Below, in pieces: positions 9,768-20,008 of a stretch of 64,000 nucleotides of DNA. The notes beneath the pieces are model-generated. The model saw only the letters and a list, made by a program, of their open reading frames with translations, was not told the DNA's origin and did not search any database. Source of the stretch: Bacteroidales bacterium. Its GTDB lineage: Bacteria > Bacteroidota > Bacteroidia > Bacteroidales > JAIOZK01. The DNA lies in assembly GCA_021740625.1 (NCBI GenBank), contig JAIOZK010000007.1:1-64000 (forward strand), given 5' to 3'. The translations under genes and the position numbers were made by a program. Every line of letters starts with the position of its first letter. Within the stretch, counting starts at the first letter, position 1.

Positions 9768-11134
9768 TGAAGAACAAAACTGTAAAAAAAGCACTAACCG
9801 TTTTCGGGATCATTGCCATTCTGACCCTTGTAACGAACACCACCTCTTTGTTCGAATCTAAGGCTCAGGAAGCTGATACGGGCAATAGTAAAGAAATTGT
9901 CAAGGATACGACAGCATCCGAAGAGCAAGATATTTCCATGGATGAGATCGAGGAGAAATCCCTTTCAGGAATCAGAAAGTTTTTATCCTATACCGGTTTC
10001 AACAATGCCACCCCGGGACACCTTGTCATGCTCTTGGTTGGGCTTTTCTTCATCTTCCTGGCCATCAAATATGATTACGAACCCCTGCTGCTGGTGCCCA
10101 TCGGAACAGGCATCATCATGGGAAATATACCCTTCTTCCAGGCTGACGGTATCAATCTTCAACTCGGAATTTACCAGGAAGGAAGTGTGCTGAACTATTT
10201 GTATTATGGTGTTGTAAAAGGTATTTACCCGCCGCTGATCTTTCTTGGGATCGGGGCCATGACCGATTTCTCTTCCCTGATCTCCAACCCACGCTTGATG
10301 TTGCTGGGCGCGGCTGCCCAGGTCGGAATATTTCTGACATTCCTGGGTGCTATATTCCTGGGATTTAATTTACCCGAGGCAGGATCCATCGGGATCATCG
10401 GGGGCGCTGACGGTCCTACGGCCATCTTCCTTTCTTCTAAACTGGCCAACGGGGAAATTATCAACGGACTGCAAACCGCCAACCTGATCGGGCCCATCGC
10501 CATTGCAGCTTATTCATATATGGCTCTGGTTCCCGTAATCCAGCCGCCCATCATGCGCCTGCTGACCAGCAAAAGGGAAAGAAGGATCAAAATGAAACCG
10601 CCCCGTTCGGTATCCAAGGTGGAAAAGATCATTTTCCCGATCGTGGGCCTCCTGCTGACTACATTTATTTCTCCCGGTGCATTGCCATTGCTGGGAATGT
10701 TGTTTTTCGGTAATATCCTCAAAGAAAGCGGCGTAACCAAAAGGCTTGCAGATACCGCCAGGACTTCTATGATCGATATCGTGACCATATTGCTTGGACT
10801 GACGGTTGGTGCTTCCACGCAGGCAGATGTCTTTTTAACCTCACAATCCATCCTGATCTTTGTCCTGGGTGCATTGTCATTCATGGTGGCCACAGCCGGT
10901 GGATTGATGTTTGCCAAAGTCATGAACCTCTTCCTGTCGAAAGACAACAAGATCAATCCGCTTGTGGGTGCCTCCGGTGTTTCAGCCGTGCCCGACAGCG
11001 CCAGGGTGGTTCATGCGGAAGGTCTGAAAAACGATCCTTCAAACCACCTGCTGATGCATGCCATGGCACCCAATGTTTCGGGTGTGATCGGATCGGCAGT
11101 TGCCGCCGGTATATTGCTGAGTTTCTTATTGTAA
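9764..11134 (+). CDS. mmdB: Methylmalonyl-CoA decarboxylase beta subunit, sodium pump
   Basis: 456 residues, a polytopic OadB/MmdB/GcdB-family protein with about ten hydrophobic segments. Family signatures are GGADGPTAIFLSS (around residue 210) and VGASGVSAVPDSARVVH (around residue 400), which hold the aspartate and serines involved in sodium and carboxybiotin decarboxylation. The first 80 residues include an extra hydrophobic segment and an acidic linker not present in short OadB proteins. It couples decarboxylation of carboxybiotin to export of sodium, so the operon saves energy during propionate formation. Confidence 0.95.
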   Translation: MMKNKTVKKALTVFGIIAILTLVTNTTSLFESKAQEADTGNSKEIVKDTTASEEQDISMDEIEEKSLSGIRKFLSYTGFNNATPGHLVMLLVGLFFIFLAIKYDYEPLLLVPIGTGIIMGNIPFFQADGINLQLGIYQEGSVLNYLYYGVVKGIYPPLIFLGIGAMTDFSSLISNPRLMLLGAAAQVGIFLTFLGAIFLGFNLPEAGSIGIIGGADGPTAIFLSSKLANGEIINGLQTANLIGPIAIAAYSYMALVPVIQPPIMRLLTSKRERRIKMKPPRSVSKVEKIIFPIVGLLLTTFISPGALPLLGMLFFGNILKESGVTKRLADTARTSMIDIVTILLGLTVGASTQADVFLTSQSILIFVLGALSFMVATAGGLMFAKVMNLFLSKDNKINPLVGASGVSAVPDSARVVHAEGLKNDPSNHLLMHAMAPNVSGVIGSAVAAGILLSFLL

Positions 11135-11199
11135 GGAATTGATTGATTTTTTTTATTTTTGATCCTGTCAGCACATGCTGCAGCTAAAACAATACTTGT

Positions 11200-11811
11200 A
11201 TGTTGATCATAGGAATAGCCGGGGGATCGGGATCAGGAAAAACCACTGTTGTGAAAAAGATCATGGAGAGCCTGCCAGCAGATACCGTTTCATTGATCTC
11301 CCAGGACGCATATTATAAAGACAACGGGCATTTGCCGGAGGAGGAGAAAAAGAAAATCAATTTCGACCATCCCTCATCCATTGAATGGGATCTGCTGATC
11401 AAACACCTGGATAAACTCAAGGGAAACCAATCCATACAAATGCCAATGTATTCCTATGTTACCTGCGCCAGGGCAGAAGAAACCTTAGAAGTATACCCCA
11501 GGAAAGTGATCATCGTGGAAGGTATTCTGATCCTTACCAACAGAGCCCTGAGAGAAAGATTCGATATAAAGGTTTATGTAGATGCCGATTCCGACGACAG
11601 GCTGATGCGAATCATTTCTCGCGATATCAAAGAAAGGGGAAGAAATTACCAGCAGGTGCTGGATCATTACGCCATATTCGTGAAACCCATGCATGAGCAG
11701 TTTATCGATTCCACGAAAAAATACGCTGATATTATTGTCCCCATGGGAGGCAAAAACAAAGTTGCCATTGATATTTTATCTTCCAGGATCAGGATGATCC
11801 TGCATCATTAA
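11200..11811 (+). CDS. udk: Uridine kinase
   Basis: 203 residues, normal length for Udk. The Walker A motif GIAGGSGSGKTT is at residues 5-16, followed by QDAYYKD and the IIVEGIL segment. It phosphorylates uridine and cytidine in pyrimidine salvage. It lies 65 bases after mmdB and could be read through from that operon. Its stop overlaps the convergent lipoprotein gene by four bases. Confidence 0.93.
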   Translation: MLIIGIAGGSGSGKTTVVKKIMESLPADTVSLISQDAYYKDNGHLPEEEKKKINFDHPSSIEWDLLIKHLDKLKGNQSIQMPMYSYVTCARAEETLEVYPRKVIIVEGILILTNRALRERFDIKVYVDADSDDRLMRIISRDIKERGRNYQQVLDHYAIFVKPMHEQFIDSTKKYADIIVPMGGKNKVAIDILSSRIRMILHH

Positions 11812-13715
11812 TAAATATGTGAGGGATTCCTGTATCCTGCATTATTCTGGTACCAGTCGGGATAATTCACACCTGCACTTACTGCCCAGTTTGCAAACTT
11901 CAGGTAGGCTGAAGTGATTTCCTTTTTCTCTTCTGGATAGTCGAAATTTTCGTAGAGATTGATGGCCCAGGGCAGGTTGTTATCCGTTTTATAATATCTA
12001 CCCAGATCAGGATCGCTGTCATCATGACTTGTTCCCAGGCGTGTTGTATCCGCCAGGTCGGTCGGTGGAAAATCCGCCAGATGCACCTCAGTACCCCTGA
12101 ACATATTCACGATGATGAAAGGATTGAAATTCTCGATATCAATATCATTTGCAGTGTATGTATTAACAGCAAAATCCATGTTGATGGATACGGTATCGGG
12201 AAGTACATAAACCCCATTGGGGTCCGTATTCGTTCCTGTTTCACTTACCGTATTGGGCGTAACTTCAAAAAAGTTGTCAAACACGATTACCGTATGCCTT
12301 GATTGATTGGCTTCCGTTCCGTTTGCATTGGTGTTGATATATCCCACATTGAGTGACATGCCGCTTACACTCAAATCGGAACCCGCTACATTATCATTGG
12401 GGAATTGGAATCCAAATCCGTTTTGTTGGGAAGCTCCGGATGCCCGGGCGACAAAATCTGCAAGGATCTCTACCACGAAATTGGAGGCATTGGTCACGGT
12501 CTGAAACTGGTAATCCACAACCACGTCATTGAAATCATAATCACCCGTGCCGGGCCACAGATCTTCAAAAGCCAGCGAGCCGTAGCCGCTCGCCGGAAAA
12601 TAATTGTTAAAGGCACGGTTGGGATCATTGGGATAGTCATCCACATCATTGGTAATGCCATCACCATCGGAGTCGTTACTGCCTCCACTGTCGTTTGCCC
12701 AGGCGGCGCCATGTATGCTTCCGTCATTTTCGTTGGATGTCTGATCAAATGCTGTGTTACCCCATCCGGTGTCAAAATTCCAAAATGCAACCAGATCCTC
12801 CTCATTTCCGGAAGGCGGATTATTATAAAGGCTTGCAATTTGCGATTGAGAGAGGGCTTCTTCCCAGACCTGCACATCATCGATATTGCCGTTAAAGTAA
12901 GATTTCGGGGTCTCATCCCCCCATCTTCCGATCACGCAATCCTCAGCATCATCATCGAAAATCACATTCCTGGTATCACTGGCTTCCAGCACACCATCCA
13001 CGTATAGTTTTCTGTCCTTTTTACCGTTAAACACACCTACAACAAAATGCCACTGGTCGTCAGTAAGTACCGTCGTCCCATTGATGGTTTTATGACTTCC
13101 TTTTCTTGCCCTGAGGCAGGCAACTCCACCTTCATCTTCCCCGATAAAAATACCGTAATAACGATTGTCTTTGGAAGGATCGGCCAGGTTCAGAATTACC
13201 ATATCCTCATTGGGATCACTGAATCCATCCGTCTTGATCCATGCCGCCAGTGTATATGGATAGTCATCGATCAATTCATCTTCATCGATCTGCACATAAT
13301 CATCGCTTCCATCGAAATCAAGTGAGTAGTCGGATAGTATAGATCTTTTCTTGCCCATGAAATCATAGGTAACCTGGCTTCCCGCAACGCTAATGGTTTC
13401 TCCATTTACCTTAACTTTGGTTATGTAAGAAGGCAGGGTAACTTTTGTGCGATATTCACCAAAATCAAACTGGTTATTGCCTTTGTGGAAAACAGTATTT
13501 TCGTTTACCGTGGTGATCTGAACGATTCCTGCCGGTACATTGGAAAAAACAAACTGGACGGATTCACTGGTTTCCCAGTTAAAACTTTCGTCCACGATCA
13601 TTTCTTCAAAATTCTCCGGAAGGTTTTCATCTTTTACAATACGATCTTCCCATTTGGTGCAGGCTCCCATTACAAAAATAAGGAAGATCAATGATATTCG
13701 TCTTGTTGGTCCCAT
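11808..13715 (-). CDS. LamG and LruC domain lipoprotein
   Basis: 635 residues. A lipoprotein signal peptide ends in a lipobox at VMGAC near residue 19. Residues about 125-325 form a LamG/concanavalin-like domain (SLDFDGSDDYVQI ... FNGNIDDVQVWEEALS). A calcium-loop linker (DSDGDGITNDVDDYPNDPN) leads to an LruC domain from about residue 360 (FPASGYGSLAFEDLWPGTGDYDFNDVV). LruC proteins were first noticed in Leptospira and are common in Bacteroidota as outer-membrane lipoproteins of unknown function. It is convergent with udk. Confidence 0.88.
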   Translation of the reverse strand: MGPTRRISLIFLIFVMGACTKWEDRIVKDENLPENFEEMIVDESFNWETSESVQFVFSNVPAGIVQITTVNENTVFHKGNNQFDFGEYRTKVTLPSYITKVKVNGETISVAGSQVTYDFMGKKRSILSDYSLDFDGSDDYVQIDEDELIDDYPYTLAAWIKTDGFSDPNEDMVILNLADPSKDNRYYGIFIGEDEGGVACLRARKGSHKTINGTTVLTDDQWHFVVGVFNGKKDRKLYVDGVLEASDTRNVIFDDDAEDCVIGRWGDETPKSYFNGNIDDVQVWEEALSQSQIASLYNNPPSGNEEDLVAFWNFDTGWGNTAFDQTSNENDGSIHGAAWANDSGGSNDSDGDGITNDVDDYPNDPNRAFNNYFPASGYGSLAFEDLWPGTGDYDFNDVVVDYQFQTVTNASNFVVEILADFVARASGASQQNGFGFQFPNDNVAGSDLSVSGMSLNVGYINTNANGTEANQSRHTVIVFDNFFEVTPNTVSETGTNTDPNGVYVLPDTVSINMDFAVNTYTANDIDIENFNPFIIVNMFRGTEVHLADFPPTDLADTTRLGTSHDDSDPDLGRYYKTDNNLPWAINLYENFDYPEEKKEITSAYLKFANWAVSAGVNYPDWYQNNAGYRNPSHIY

Positions 13716-13884
13716 GTTAAAATTTATTCCAAGAATAAATCCAATTTTTTATGTATCTGTTTTTCTGTTCTTTATGGTGTTTTCTTGTTTTTTTAATTTA
13801 CCATTTCTGGAAAGCCTTTCCAATATATGTACTGCTGCTGGCCCAATACTAAAATATTTATAAATTTACATAAAAATATAAACG

Positions 13885-14856
13885 ATGAAAAATCTCCTGG
13901 GCATTCCTTTCATATTGTTCATTTTGCTTACGGGTTCTTCCTGCCAGAAAGAAGAAGCATCTGCAGATGACAACCCCAACAATTACACCTGGACGACATT
14001 CACAACCAAAAACAATCTTTCGAGCAATGAGGTTTACTGTGTCGAAGTTGACAACAATGGGATTATTTGGGTTGGAACGGAATATGGCATCAGCAGATAC
14101 AATGGAAGCGGCTGGACCAAATATTCAACCGTACATGGTTTGATCTACCATTCGGTCAACACTCTTGCGGTGGATCAAAACAACAATATCTGGGCGGGAA
14201 CAAATGTGGGTGTTTCCAAATACAATGGCAATTCATGGACCAGCTATACCACCCTTAATGGGTTGGTGAACAACCTGGTCAGGGATATTGCTGCCGATAA
14301 TGATAATCATTTATGGTTTGTCACACCCAGTGGTGTTTCCGAGTTCACAGGAACAGCATGGCACACTTATAAAAAATCTGCTGATACTGCCCTGGTAAAC
14401 GACCAGGTAAGGGCCGTTGCTGTGGATCATGCAAATAACAAATGGTTCGGTACCGAATTCGGCATCTCCAGATACAATGGTTCAAGCTGGGTAACTTACA
14501 TTTCAGAGGTTTCCATTGCAGATTACATTTTTACCATTTATATTGATTCACAGCAAAGGATCTGGTTTGGAACGCTGGCCGGGATCGCTATGTACGACGG
14601 ATCCGACTGGTATGAATACGTGAGTGCGGATGGCCTTGTATACAATGAAGTAAGGGCCATTACAGAAGATAAGAATGGCAATATGTGGTTTGGAACGCTC
14701 TATGGCCTCTCCAAACTATCGGGTAATGTATTCACAAATTTTACCACGGATGACGGACTACCCGGTGATCATATCACCTCGCTGGCAACAGATGCCAGCG
14801 GTAACATCTGGGCAGGAACCAGGAGCGGGGGCGTTTGCAGAATTACCCCTAAGTAG
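13885..14856 (+). CDS. Two-component-regulator-type beta-propeller lipoprotein
   Basis: 323 residues. The signal peptide has a lipobox at LTGSSC (cysteine near residue 20). The rest is six or seven repeats of about 42 residues built on the pattern D..NNIWVGT..GVS.YNG..WT.Y....GL, the reg_prop motif found in the periplasmic part of hybrid two-component sensors of Bacteroides. Here there is no membrane helix or kinase, so it is a free-standing propeller anchored to the membrane by lipid. It might be a detached sensor module or a binding protein. Confidence 0.85.
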   Translation: MKNLLGIPFILFILLTGSSCQKEEASADDNPNNYTWTTFTTKNNLSSNEVYCVEVDNNGIIWVGTEYGISRYNGSGWTKYSTVHGLIYHSVNTLAVDQNNNIWAGTNVGVSKYNGNSWTSYTTLNGLVNNLVRDIAADNDNHLWFVTPSGVSEFTGTAWHTYKKSADTALVNDQVRAVAVDHANNKWFGTEFGISRYNGSSWVTYISEVSIADYIFTIYIDSQQRIWFGTLAGIAMYDGSDWYEYVSADGLVYNEVRAITEDKNGNMWFGTLYGLSKLSGNVFTNFTTDDGLPGDHITSLATDASGNIWAGTRSGGVCRITPK

Positions 14857-14967
14857 ATCCCCGGGCCGGCCCACTTATGACTTTGGGCAATCTGAAGTCG
14901 GCACCAGGCTGAGACATCGATTATTTAAGTAATTTTAAAACTGAATATTTAATAAATTAGCTTGTCG

Positions 14968-15005
14968 CCCATTCGATAATTATCGGAATGGCGCGGGCTT
15001 TTTGA
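14968..15005 (+). terminator. Terminator after the propeller lipoprotein
   Basis: A long stem (GCCCATTCGATAA with TTATCGGAATGG-GC-GGGC, with a small bulge) is followed by CTTTTTG. It is about 110 bases after the stop codon of the propeller lipoprotein. Confidence 0.6.
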
Positions 15006-15074
15006 AATTTCTTTTTTTGCTGAAATACAGTTTTGATCAAATTTGGCATAAGCCGCAAAGTAAATGTCAAACCA

Positions 15075-15155
15075 AGCGGAATCCATGTCAGGCCCAGCGA
15101 AGTCGAAGTCAGACCCAGCGAAGTCGAGGTCAGGCCGAGTCGAAGTCGAGGCCCA
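15075..15155. repeat. Short tandem repeat, about 20-base unit
   Basis: Imperfect copies of a unit close to AGCGAAGTCGAAGTCAGACC follow each other three to four times. The array has higher GC than its surroundings and no open frame of note. It sits downstream of a convergent gene end; no function can be inferred. Confidence 0.7.
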
Positions 15156-15162
15156 ATTGTAC

Positions 15163-15699
15163 TTAAAACCCTGTTTTGGTTTTCTTCTTTTTAAAATAAG
15201 GATTCACATAACTGATCCGAAAACGAATGTTGCCGTCCCCACCGCTGAGCTCCGGTTTTACCAGCATGTTCCTGTTGTCAAAGGTGTTGCTTAGTTTCAG
15301 ATGCCCCAGGCTCACGGCATGACCATAAAAGAAACGATTGTCCTTGTGCTTTTCATCGATCCATTCGTAATCATTTTCAAGTTTTGGTTCACCATAGGTA
15401 GATGAGAGAATTTCCTTGATATTGAAATAATCCTCCAGATAATCATTCTTGTTCTTATGTTTGATCTTCAGGAGATAATCTGCCTGATAATAAGTACCAT
15501 TATCGAAATAGTAGGTAAGGATGGCTTCCCAGTCTCCAACTTCCGTGTTATACTGCAGGCTATGATCCGATTCAGAAACAAATTCCGCAGTTTCAACTTC
15601 TTTAATTTTGTTTTTGTCCATGGCCCATGTGGTTTGCCGGAACTGGGCAGAAAGTATTAAAGGGAAACAGATTGATAACAGAGTGATTAGGCTTTTCAT
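15163..15699 (-). CDS. Exported protein of unknown function
   Basis: 178 residues. The N-terminus MKSLITLLSICFPLILSAQF is a signal peptide ending in the SAQ cleavage context common in Bacteroidota. The remaining 158 residues are hydrophilic, with short beta-like segments (DWEAILTYYFDNGTYYQADYLLKIKHK). It is transcribed away from tRNA-Arg, seven bases after it, so both may share a transcript. I do not recognise the family. Confidence 0.75.
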   Translation of the reverse strand: MKSLITLLSICFPLILSAQFRQTTWAMDKNKIKEVETAEFVSESDHSLQYNTEVGDWEAILTYYFDNGTYYQADYLLKIKHKNKNDYLEDYFNIKEILSSTYGEPKLENDYEWIDEKHKDNRFFYGHAVSLGHLKLSNTFDNRNMLVKPELSGGDGNIRFRISYVNPYFKKKKTKTGF

Positions 15700-15706
15700 T
15701 TTTTTG

Positions 15707-15778
15707 TAGCCCCGAGTGGAATCGAACCACTATCTAGAGTTTAGGAAACTCCTATTCTATCCATTGAACTACGGGGCC
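15707..15778 (-). tRNA. tRNA-Arg, anticodon CCU
   Basis: On the minus strand this 72-base stretch folds as a full cloverleaf: acceptor GGCCCCG with CGGGGCT, anticodon stem GGAGT with ACTCT around the loop TTCCTAA (anticodon CCT), and T-arm GTGGTTCGATTCCAC. CCA is not encoded. It reads AGG codons. Confidence 0.95.
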
Positions 15779-16167
15779 TGAAATTTTTGGCAAAATTAAC
15801 AATTTTCTACTTCATGTGAAATAAAGCTTCTACAAAACCTGGCCTTTCCGGCAAACCAATTCATCACTTCAATTATATTGCCCTTTCAGGGCGTGGGAAC
15901 AGCTACTACAAACCAGCCAAAGGGCGTTGCCCTTCGCTATGATATGCTGGCCCTTCGGGCCGCTATAAACAATATCCAATATTGGACATTTGACATTAAT
16001 TGATGACACTAACAAAAACCCCTATACCCGAAAACCATATACCTATGTATCCCTGTACCAAACCAACAAGCGAGGGCATTGAGCATGCGGTCCATCTCAA
16101 TAATCCAACTGACCGTCCCAGCGAAACCCCAGCAATACCAATTCACAAATAAACCACTCTACCAACC
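15779..16167. repeat. Intergenic region with palindromic repeats
   Basis: No gene is seen. Three small palindromes lie close together at about 15889-15968: GCCCTTTCAGGGC, AAGGGCGTTGCCCTT and GGCCCTTCGGGCC. Copies of the same kinds occur near 30 and near 51975-52020, so they belong to a family of intergenic repeats. The rest is AT-rich non-coding sequence downstream of metG. Confidence 0.55.
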
Positions 16168-18222
16168 CTAATTCACCTCACTCCCGTTATTGAAGTCTTT
16201 GGTAGGAGCAATAAAACACAACTTGCCTTCGGAATTTTCCGCCATCAGTATCATGCCCTGGGATTCTATCCCTTTGATCTTCCTGGGTGCCAGGTTGACG
16301 AGGATACTGACTTTCTGCCCGATGATCTCTTCCGGTTTATAGTGCTCTGCAATTCCCGAAACAAGTGTTCGCTGGTCAATTCCGGTATCCACTTTCAGCT
16401 TTAAAAGTTTCTTGGTTTTGGGTACTTTTGTGGCTTCCAGGATGGTGCCGGTGCGGATATCCATCTTGATGAAATCGTCGAATGTTATGGTTTCTTTGGC
16501 CGGACTGACTTTCACTTCTTCGTTGGCTTTGCGGGTATCAAGCAGTTTTTGTACCTGGGCTTCTACTACGTTGTCATCGATTCTCTCGAAGAGAAATTCG
16601 GGCTTGTTCAGTGCATGCCCATCTGACAACAGTTCATTGCTCCCGGCCTGATTCCACTGCAAACTTTGGATATTCAGCATTTTCCTGAGCTTATCCGCAG
16701 TAAAAGGCAGAAAAGGATAAGACAGAACAGAAAGGTTTGCACAGATCTGCAGGGATATGTTCAAGATGGTTTTTACCTTTTCTGGATCGCTCTTGAAAAT
16801 CTTCCAGGGTTCCGTATCCGTAAGGTATTTATTCCCCAGCCGCGCCAGGTTCATCATCTCACTCAAAGCTTCCCTGAATTTAAATGTATCCAGCTTTGAA
16901 CCGATCCTTTGCGGGTAGGTTTTAATCTCTTCCAGGGTTTTTTTGTCAAAATCCGACAAAGCGTTAAGAGCAGGTACTTTGCCGTCAAAATATTTGTGGG
17001 TAAGTACCAGTGTACGGTTCACAAAATTCCCGTAAATGGCCAGCAGTTCATTGTTATTTCTTGCCTGAAAATCTTTCCAGGTAAAATCATTGTCTTTGGT
17101 TTCCGGGGCATTGGCCGTGAGCACATACCTGAGCACATCCTGCTTTCCCGGGAATTCTTCCAGGTACTCGTGCAGCCAAACGGCCCAGTTGCGGGAGGTC
17201 GAGATCTTGTCGTTCTCCAGGTTCAGGAATTCAAAAGCCGGCACATTGTCCGGTAAGATATAGGATCCCTCATGCTTCAACATGGAAGGAAAAATAATGC
17301 AATGGAAAACAATATTGTCTTTTCCAATGAAGTGGATCAGGCGGGATTCAGGATCTTTCCACCATTTTTTCCAGTCTCCGCCAGTCTTCTCTCCCCATTC
17401 TTTGGTAGCAGAGATATACCCGATCGGAGCATCGAACCAGACATACAGTACTTTTCCCTCGGTATCTTTGAGTGGCACTTTCACGCCCCAGTTCAGGTCA
17501 CGTGTTACGGCCCTGGGCTGCAATCCCTGGTCGATCCATGATTTACATTGCCCGTAAACATTGGGTTTCCAGTCATCTTTATGTTCTTCAAGGATCCATT
17601 CCTTTAACCAGCCTTCGTATTTATCCAGGGGGAGATACCAGTGTTTGGTTTCGCGCAAAACAGGTTTGTTGCCACTCAGGGCGGATTTGGGTTCGATCAG
17701 CTCGGTCGGGCTGAGGGAGGTACCACAGTTTTCACATTGGTCACCGTAGGCCTTTTCATAACCGCAATGCGGACAGGTTCCGGTGATATAACGATCGGCC
17801 AGGAACTGACCTTCTTTTTCATCAAAATAATTCGCGGATGCTCTTTCAACAAACTCACCTTTTTCATACAAAGTTTTGAAAAACTCCGCTGCCGTTTCAT
17901 GATGTACCGGTGCTGAGGTGCGGCTGTAAACATCAAAAGAGATCCCAAAATCTTCAAAAGACTTTTTGATGATGCCATGATATTTATCCACGATCTCTTG
18001 CGGTGTAATACCTTGCTGTCGCGCCTTGATGGTAATGGGTACACCATGTTCGTCGGATCCCCCGATAAAGATCACCTCCTCACCCTTCTGTCGCAGATAC
18101 CTGACAAATATATCTGCTGGTACATAAACACCGGCCAGGTGCCCGATATGGATGGGCCCGTTTGCATAAGGCAAGGCCGAAGTAACTGTATATCTTTTGT
18201 ACTGATCCTTTGTATTCGCCAT
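16168..18222 (-). CDS. metG: Methionyl-tRNA synthetase
   Basis: 684 residues, full length for the MetG form with a fused C-terminal tRNA-binding domain. The HIGH motif is at residues 25-28. The zinc-binding insert has two CxxC pairs (CPHC and CENC). The KMSKS loop appears as KISTS ([11 protein letters not shown]), a variant seen in some MetG enzymes. The last ~110 residues ([17 protein letters not shown] ... [16 protein letters not shown]) are the EMAP/Trbp111-like dimerisation and tRNA-binding domain. A TAACTTTG -7 box lies at about 18248-18255 on the minus strand. It is divergent from the S66 peptidase. Confidence 0.95.
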   Translation of the reverse strand: MANTKDQYKRYTVTSALPYANGPIHIGHLAGVYVPADIFVRYLRQKGEEVIFIGGSDEHGVPITIKARQQGITPQEIVDKYHGIIKKSFEDFGISFDVYSRTSAPVHHETAAEFFKTLYEKGEFVERASANYFDEKEGQFLADRYITGTCPHCGYEKAYGDQCENCGTSLSPTELIEPKSALSGNKPVLRETKHWYLPLDKYEGWLKEWILEEHKDDWKPNVYGQCKSWIDQGLQPRAVTRDLNWGVKVPLKDTEGKVLYVWFDAPIGYISATKEWGEKTGGDWKKWWKDPESRLIHFIGKDNIVFHCIIFPSMLKHEGSYILPDNVPAFEFLNLENDKISTSRNWAVWLHEYLEEFPGKQDVLRYVLTANAPETKDNDFTWKDFQARNNNELLAIYGNFVNRTLVLTHKYFDGKVPALNALSDFDKKTLEEIKTYPQRIGSKLDTFKFREALSEMMNLARLGNKYLTDTEPWKIFKSDPEKVKTILNISLQICANLSVLSYPFLPFTADKLRKMLNIQSLQWNQAGSNELLSDGHALNKPEFLFERIDDNVVEAQVQKLLDTRKANEEVKVSPAKETITFDDFIKMDIRTGTILEATKVPKTKKLLKLKVDTGIDQRTLVSGIAEHYKPEEIIGQKVSILVNLAPRKIKGIESQGMILMAENSEGKLCFIAPTKDFNNGSEVN

Positions 18223-18270
18223 TCTGGGATATTTCTTGTAATTTCGGCAAAGTTAACCAAATGTAATCAA

Positions 18271-19176
18271 ATGCAAACTCCCGGATATTTGAAAAAAGGT
18301 GATCAGGTGATGATTGTGGCGCCTGCCCGGAAAATTGCACCAGAGGAAGTTGAGCCTGCGAGAAAAATTTTGGAAAGCTGGGGACTGAAAGTTGAATATG
18401 CCCGGCATCTTTTCGGAATATACAATCAGTTTTCCGGAACAGATTCGGAAAGGCTGGAAGATTTTCAGCAAGCGCTGGACGATCCCAGAGTAAAAGCGAT
18501 CATTTGCGCACGAGGAGGCTATGGCTCCGTCAGGATCATTGACAGGCTGGATTTCAGCCGATTTATTGAAAAACCCAAATGGATTGTGGGCTACAGCGAC
18601 ATTACCGTTTTTCATTCCCATATCAATCAAAACTTAGGTATAGAAACCCTGCATGCCGAAATGCCGCTGAATTTCGGAAAGGAAAAAACAAAAGCGGAAA
18701 CTTTTGATTCGCTCAAAAAGACCCTCTGCGGCCGGATCCCGGAATACAACATTCCAACATTCGATTCAAACAGATTGGGCAAGGCACAGGGAATACTCAC
18801 CGGCGGTAATCTTTCCATGCTTTACAGCCTGATGGGAAGTCCTTCAGATATCAATACGGAAAACAAAATTCTTTTCATTGAAGACCTGGACGAATATCTC
18901 TACCATGTCGACCGCATGATGATGAACCTGAAGAGGAATGGCAAGCTCGACAGACTGGCCGGCCTGATCGTTGGCGGACTAAGTGATATGAACGACAACA
19001 GCATTGCCTTTGGCAAAACAGCAAAAGAGATCGTATGGGAACATGTGCAGGAATATAATTATCCTGTCTGCTTTGATTTTCCTGCCGGCCATATCCCGGA
19101 TAACCGGGCTTTGATCATGGGGCGGGAGATTTTGTTGACAGTGGGGAAGGAGGAGATAAGGGTATTTTACAAGTGA
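18271..19176 (+). CDS. LD-carboxypeptidase (peptidase family S66)
   Basis: 301 residues from the ATG at 18271; the open frame extends further upstream but that part overlaps metG on the other strand and has no family similarity. Family signatures: N-terminal PGYLKKGDQVMIVAPAR, CARGGYGSVRI holding the nucleophile region (serine of the GYGS motif), WIVGYSDITVFH, GGNLSMLYSLMGSP and the FPAGHIPDNRALIMG region with the catalytic histidine. S66 enzymes remove the terminal D-alanine from muropeptides for recycling, or inactivate microcin-like compounds (MccF). Confidence 0.9.
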   Translation: MQTPGYLKKGDQVMIVAPARKIAPEEVEPARKILESWGLKVEYARHLFGIYNQFSGTDSERLEDFQQALDDPRVKAIICARGGYGSVRIIDRLDFSRFIEKPKWIVGYSDITVFHSHINQNLGIETLHAEMPLNFGKEKTKAETFDSLKKTLCGRIPEYNIPTFDSNRLGKAQGILTGGNLSMLYSLMGSPSDINTENKILFIEDLDEYLYHVDRMMMNLKRNGKLDRLAGLIVGGLSDMNDNSIAFGKTAKEIVWEHVQEYNYPVCFDFPAGHIPDNRALIMGREILLTVGKEEIRVFYK

Positions 19177-19538
19177 CAAGTATCCAATAATCAACCTGAA
19201 TTTCGTCAGGCAAGTTATCCAATTGATTGGGGCGCTTGTTGGATATTGGTTATTTGAATTTTTTGAATTTTGAATTTCGAATGCCCAATATCGAATTTCA
19301 AAGTTGGGGTAGCCGCATCAGCCAAAGCCTCGCAGGTAAGATACTAATTTTTTAATGTCAATTAAAAATTAATAAATTGCCCTCAGGCTTCGACTCCACA
19401 GAGGTTTAAGGCATTTAGCATGATGAAAAACAACACTTTATTGCCTCATTCCTATCATAACTTTTCTTCGTGTCTTTGCGTTTTTGCGGTTATTTTCTGC
19501 GACTTTTTTGCCCTGAAAGGTATTAACCCATAAAAAAC
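19177..19538. other. Intergenic region, no gene seen
   Basis: 362 AT-rich bases between the S66 peptidase and the YraN-family gene. They contain short repeated GAATTTTGAATTTCGAAT-like segments at about 19256-19300 and no open frame with coding character on either strand. A promoter for the next gene is presumably near the end, but no clean consensus is visible. Confidence 0.5.
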
Positions 19539-19901
19539 ATGGCCGAACACAATGACTTGGGCAATGCCGGAGAAGAGCTTGCCTGCAAACACCTGCGCAA
19601 AAAGGGTTACGAGATCCTGAAAACCAACTGGCACTTCGGGAAAGACGAAGTGGATATCATCGCACAAAAAGATGATATGATCGTATTCATAGAAGTCAAA
19701 ACCCGTTCATCCCGCTTTTTCGGGGAACCCTATGTTTTCGTAACAAAGAAAAAGCAAAGGTTCCTGCAAAGAGCCGCCGATGCCTATTTCGACCGATACG
19801 ATTGCAAACTGGAAGGCCGCTTCGATGTTATCTCCATCGTAATCAACGGCAATGAAAGCAGCGTGGAACATATTGAGCGAGCGTTTTACCCAGTGATTTG
19901 A
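19539..19901 (+). CDS. YraN family protein (UPF0102), putative endonuclease-like
   Basis: 120 residues, standard for the UPF0102/YraN family. The restriction-endonuclease-like fold is shown by GNAGEELACKHLRKKGYEIL, then DEVDIIAQKDDMIVFIEVKTRS with the D...ExK metal-binding pattern, and YFDRYDC...RFDVISI. Its cellular role is not established; the family resembles Holliday junction resolvases. Confidence 0.9.
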   Translation: MAEHNDLGNAGEELACKHLRKKGYEILKTNWHFGKDEVDIIAQKDDMIVFIEVKTRSSRFFGEPYVFVTKKKQRFLQRAADAYFDRYDCKLEGRFDVISIVINGNESSVEHIERAFYPVI

Positions 19902-20008
19902 GGGGGGTTCGGTGATATTTTGATAGAAATTCGGTAGAAATTTATTGGTCAAAACTCAAAACTCAAAACTCAAAATTATTGGGTATATCTTTGTAAAAAC
20001 ATTTCTGA

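Noticed and set aside
15075-15155. CRISPR array
   Set aside because: Units of about 20 bases are directly adjacent with no spacers, and no cas gene is near.
17977-18270. N-terminal extension of the S66 peptidase gene
   Set aside because: It overlaps metG on the other strand; family similarity starts at ATG 18271 with MQTPGYLKKGD.
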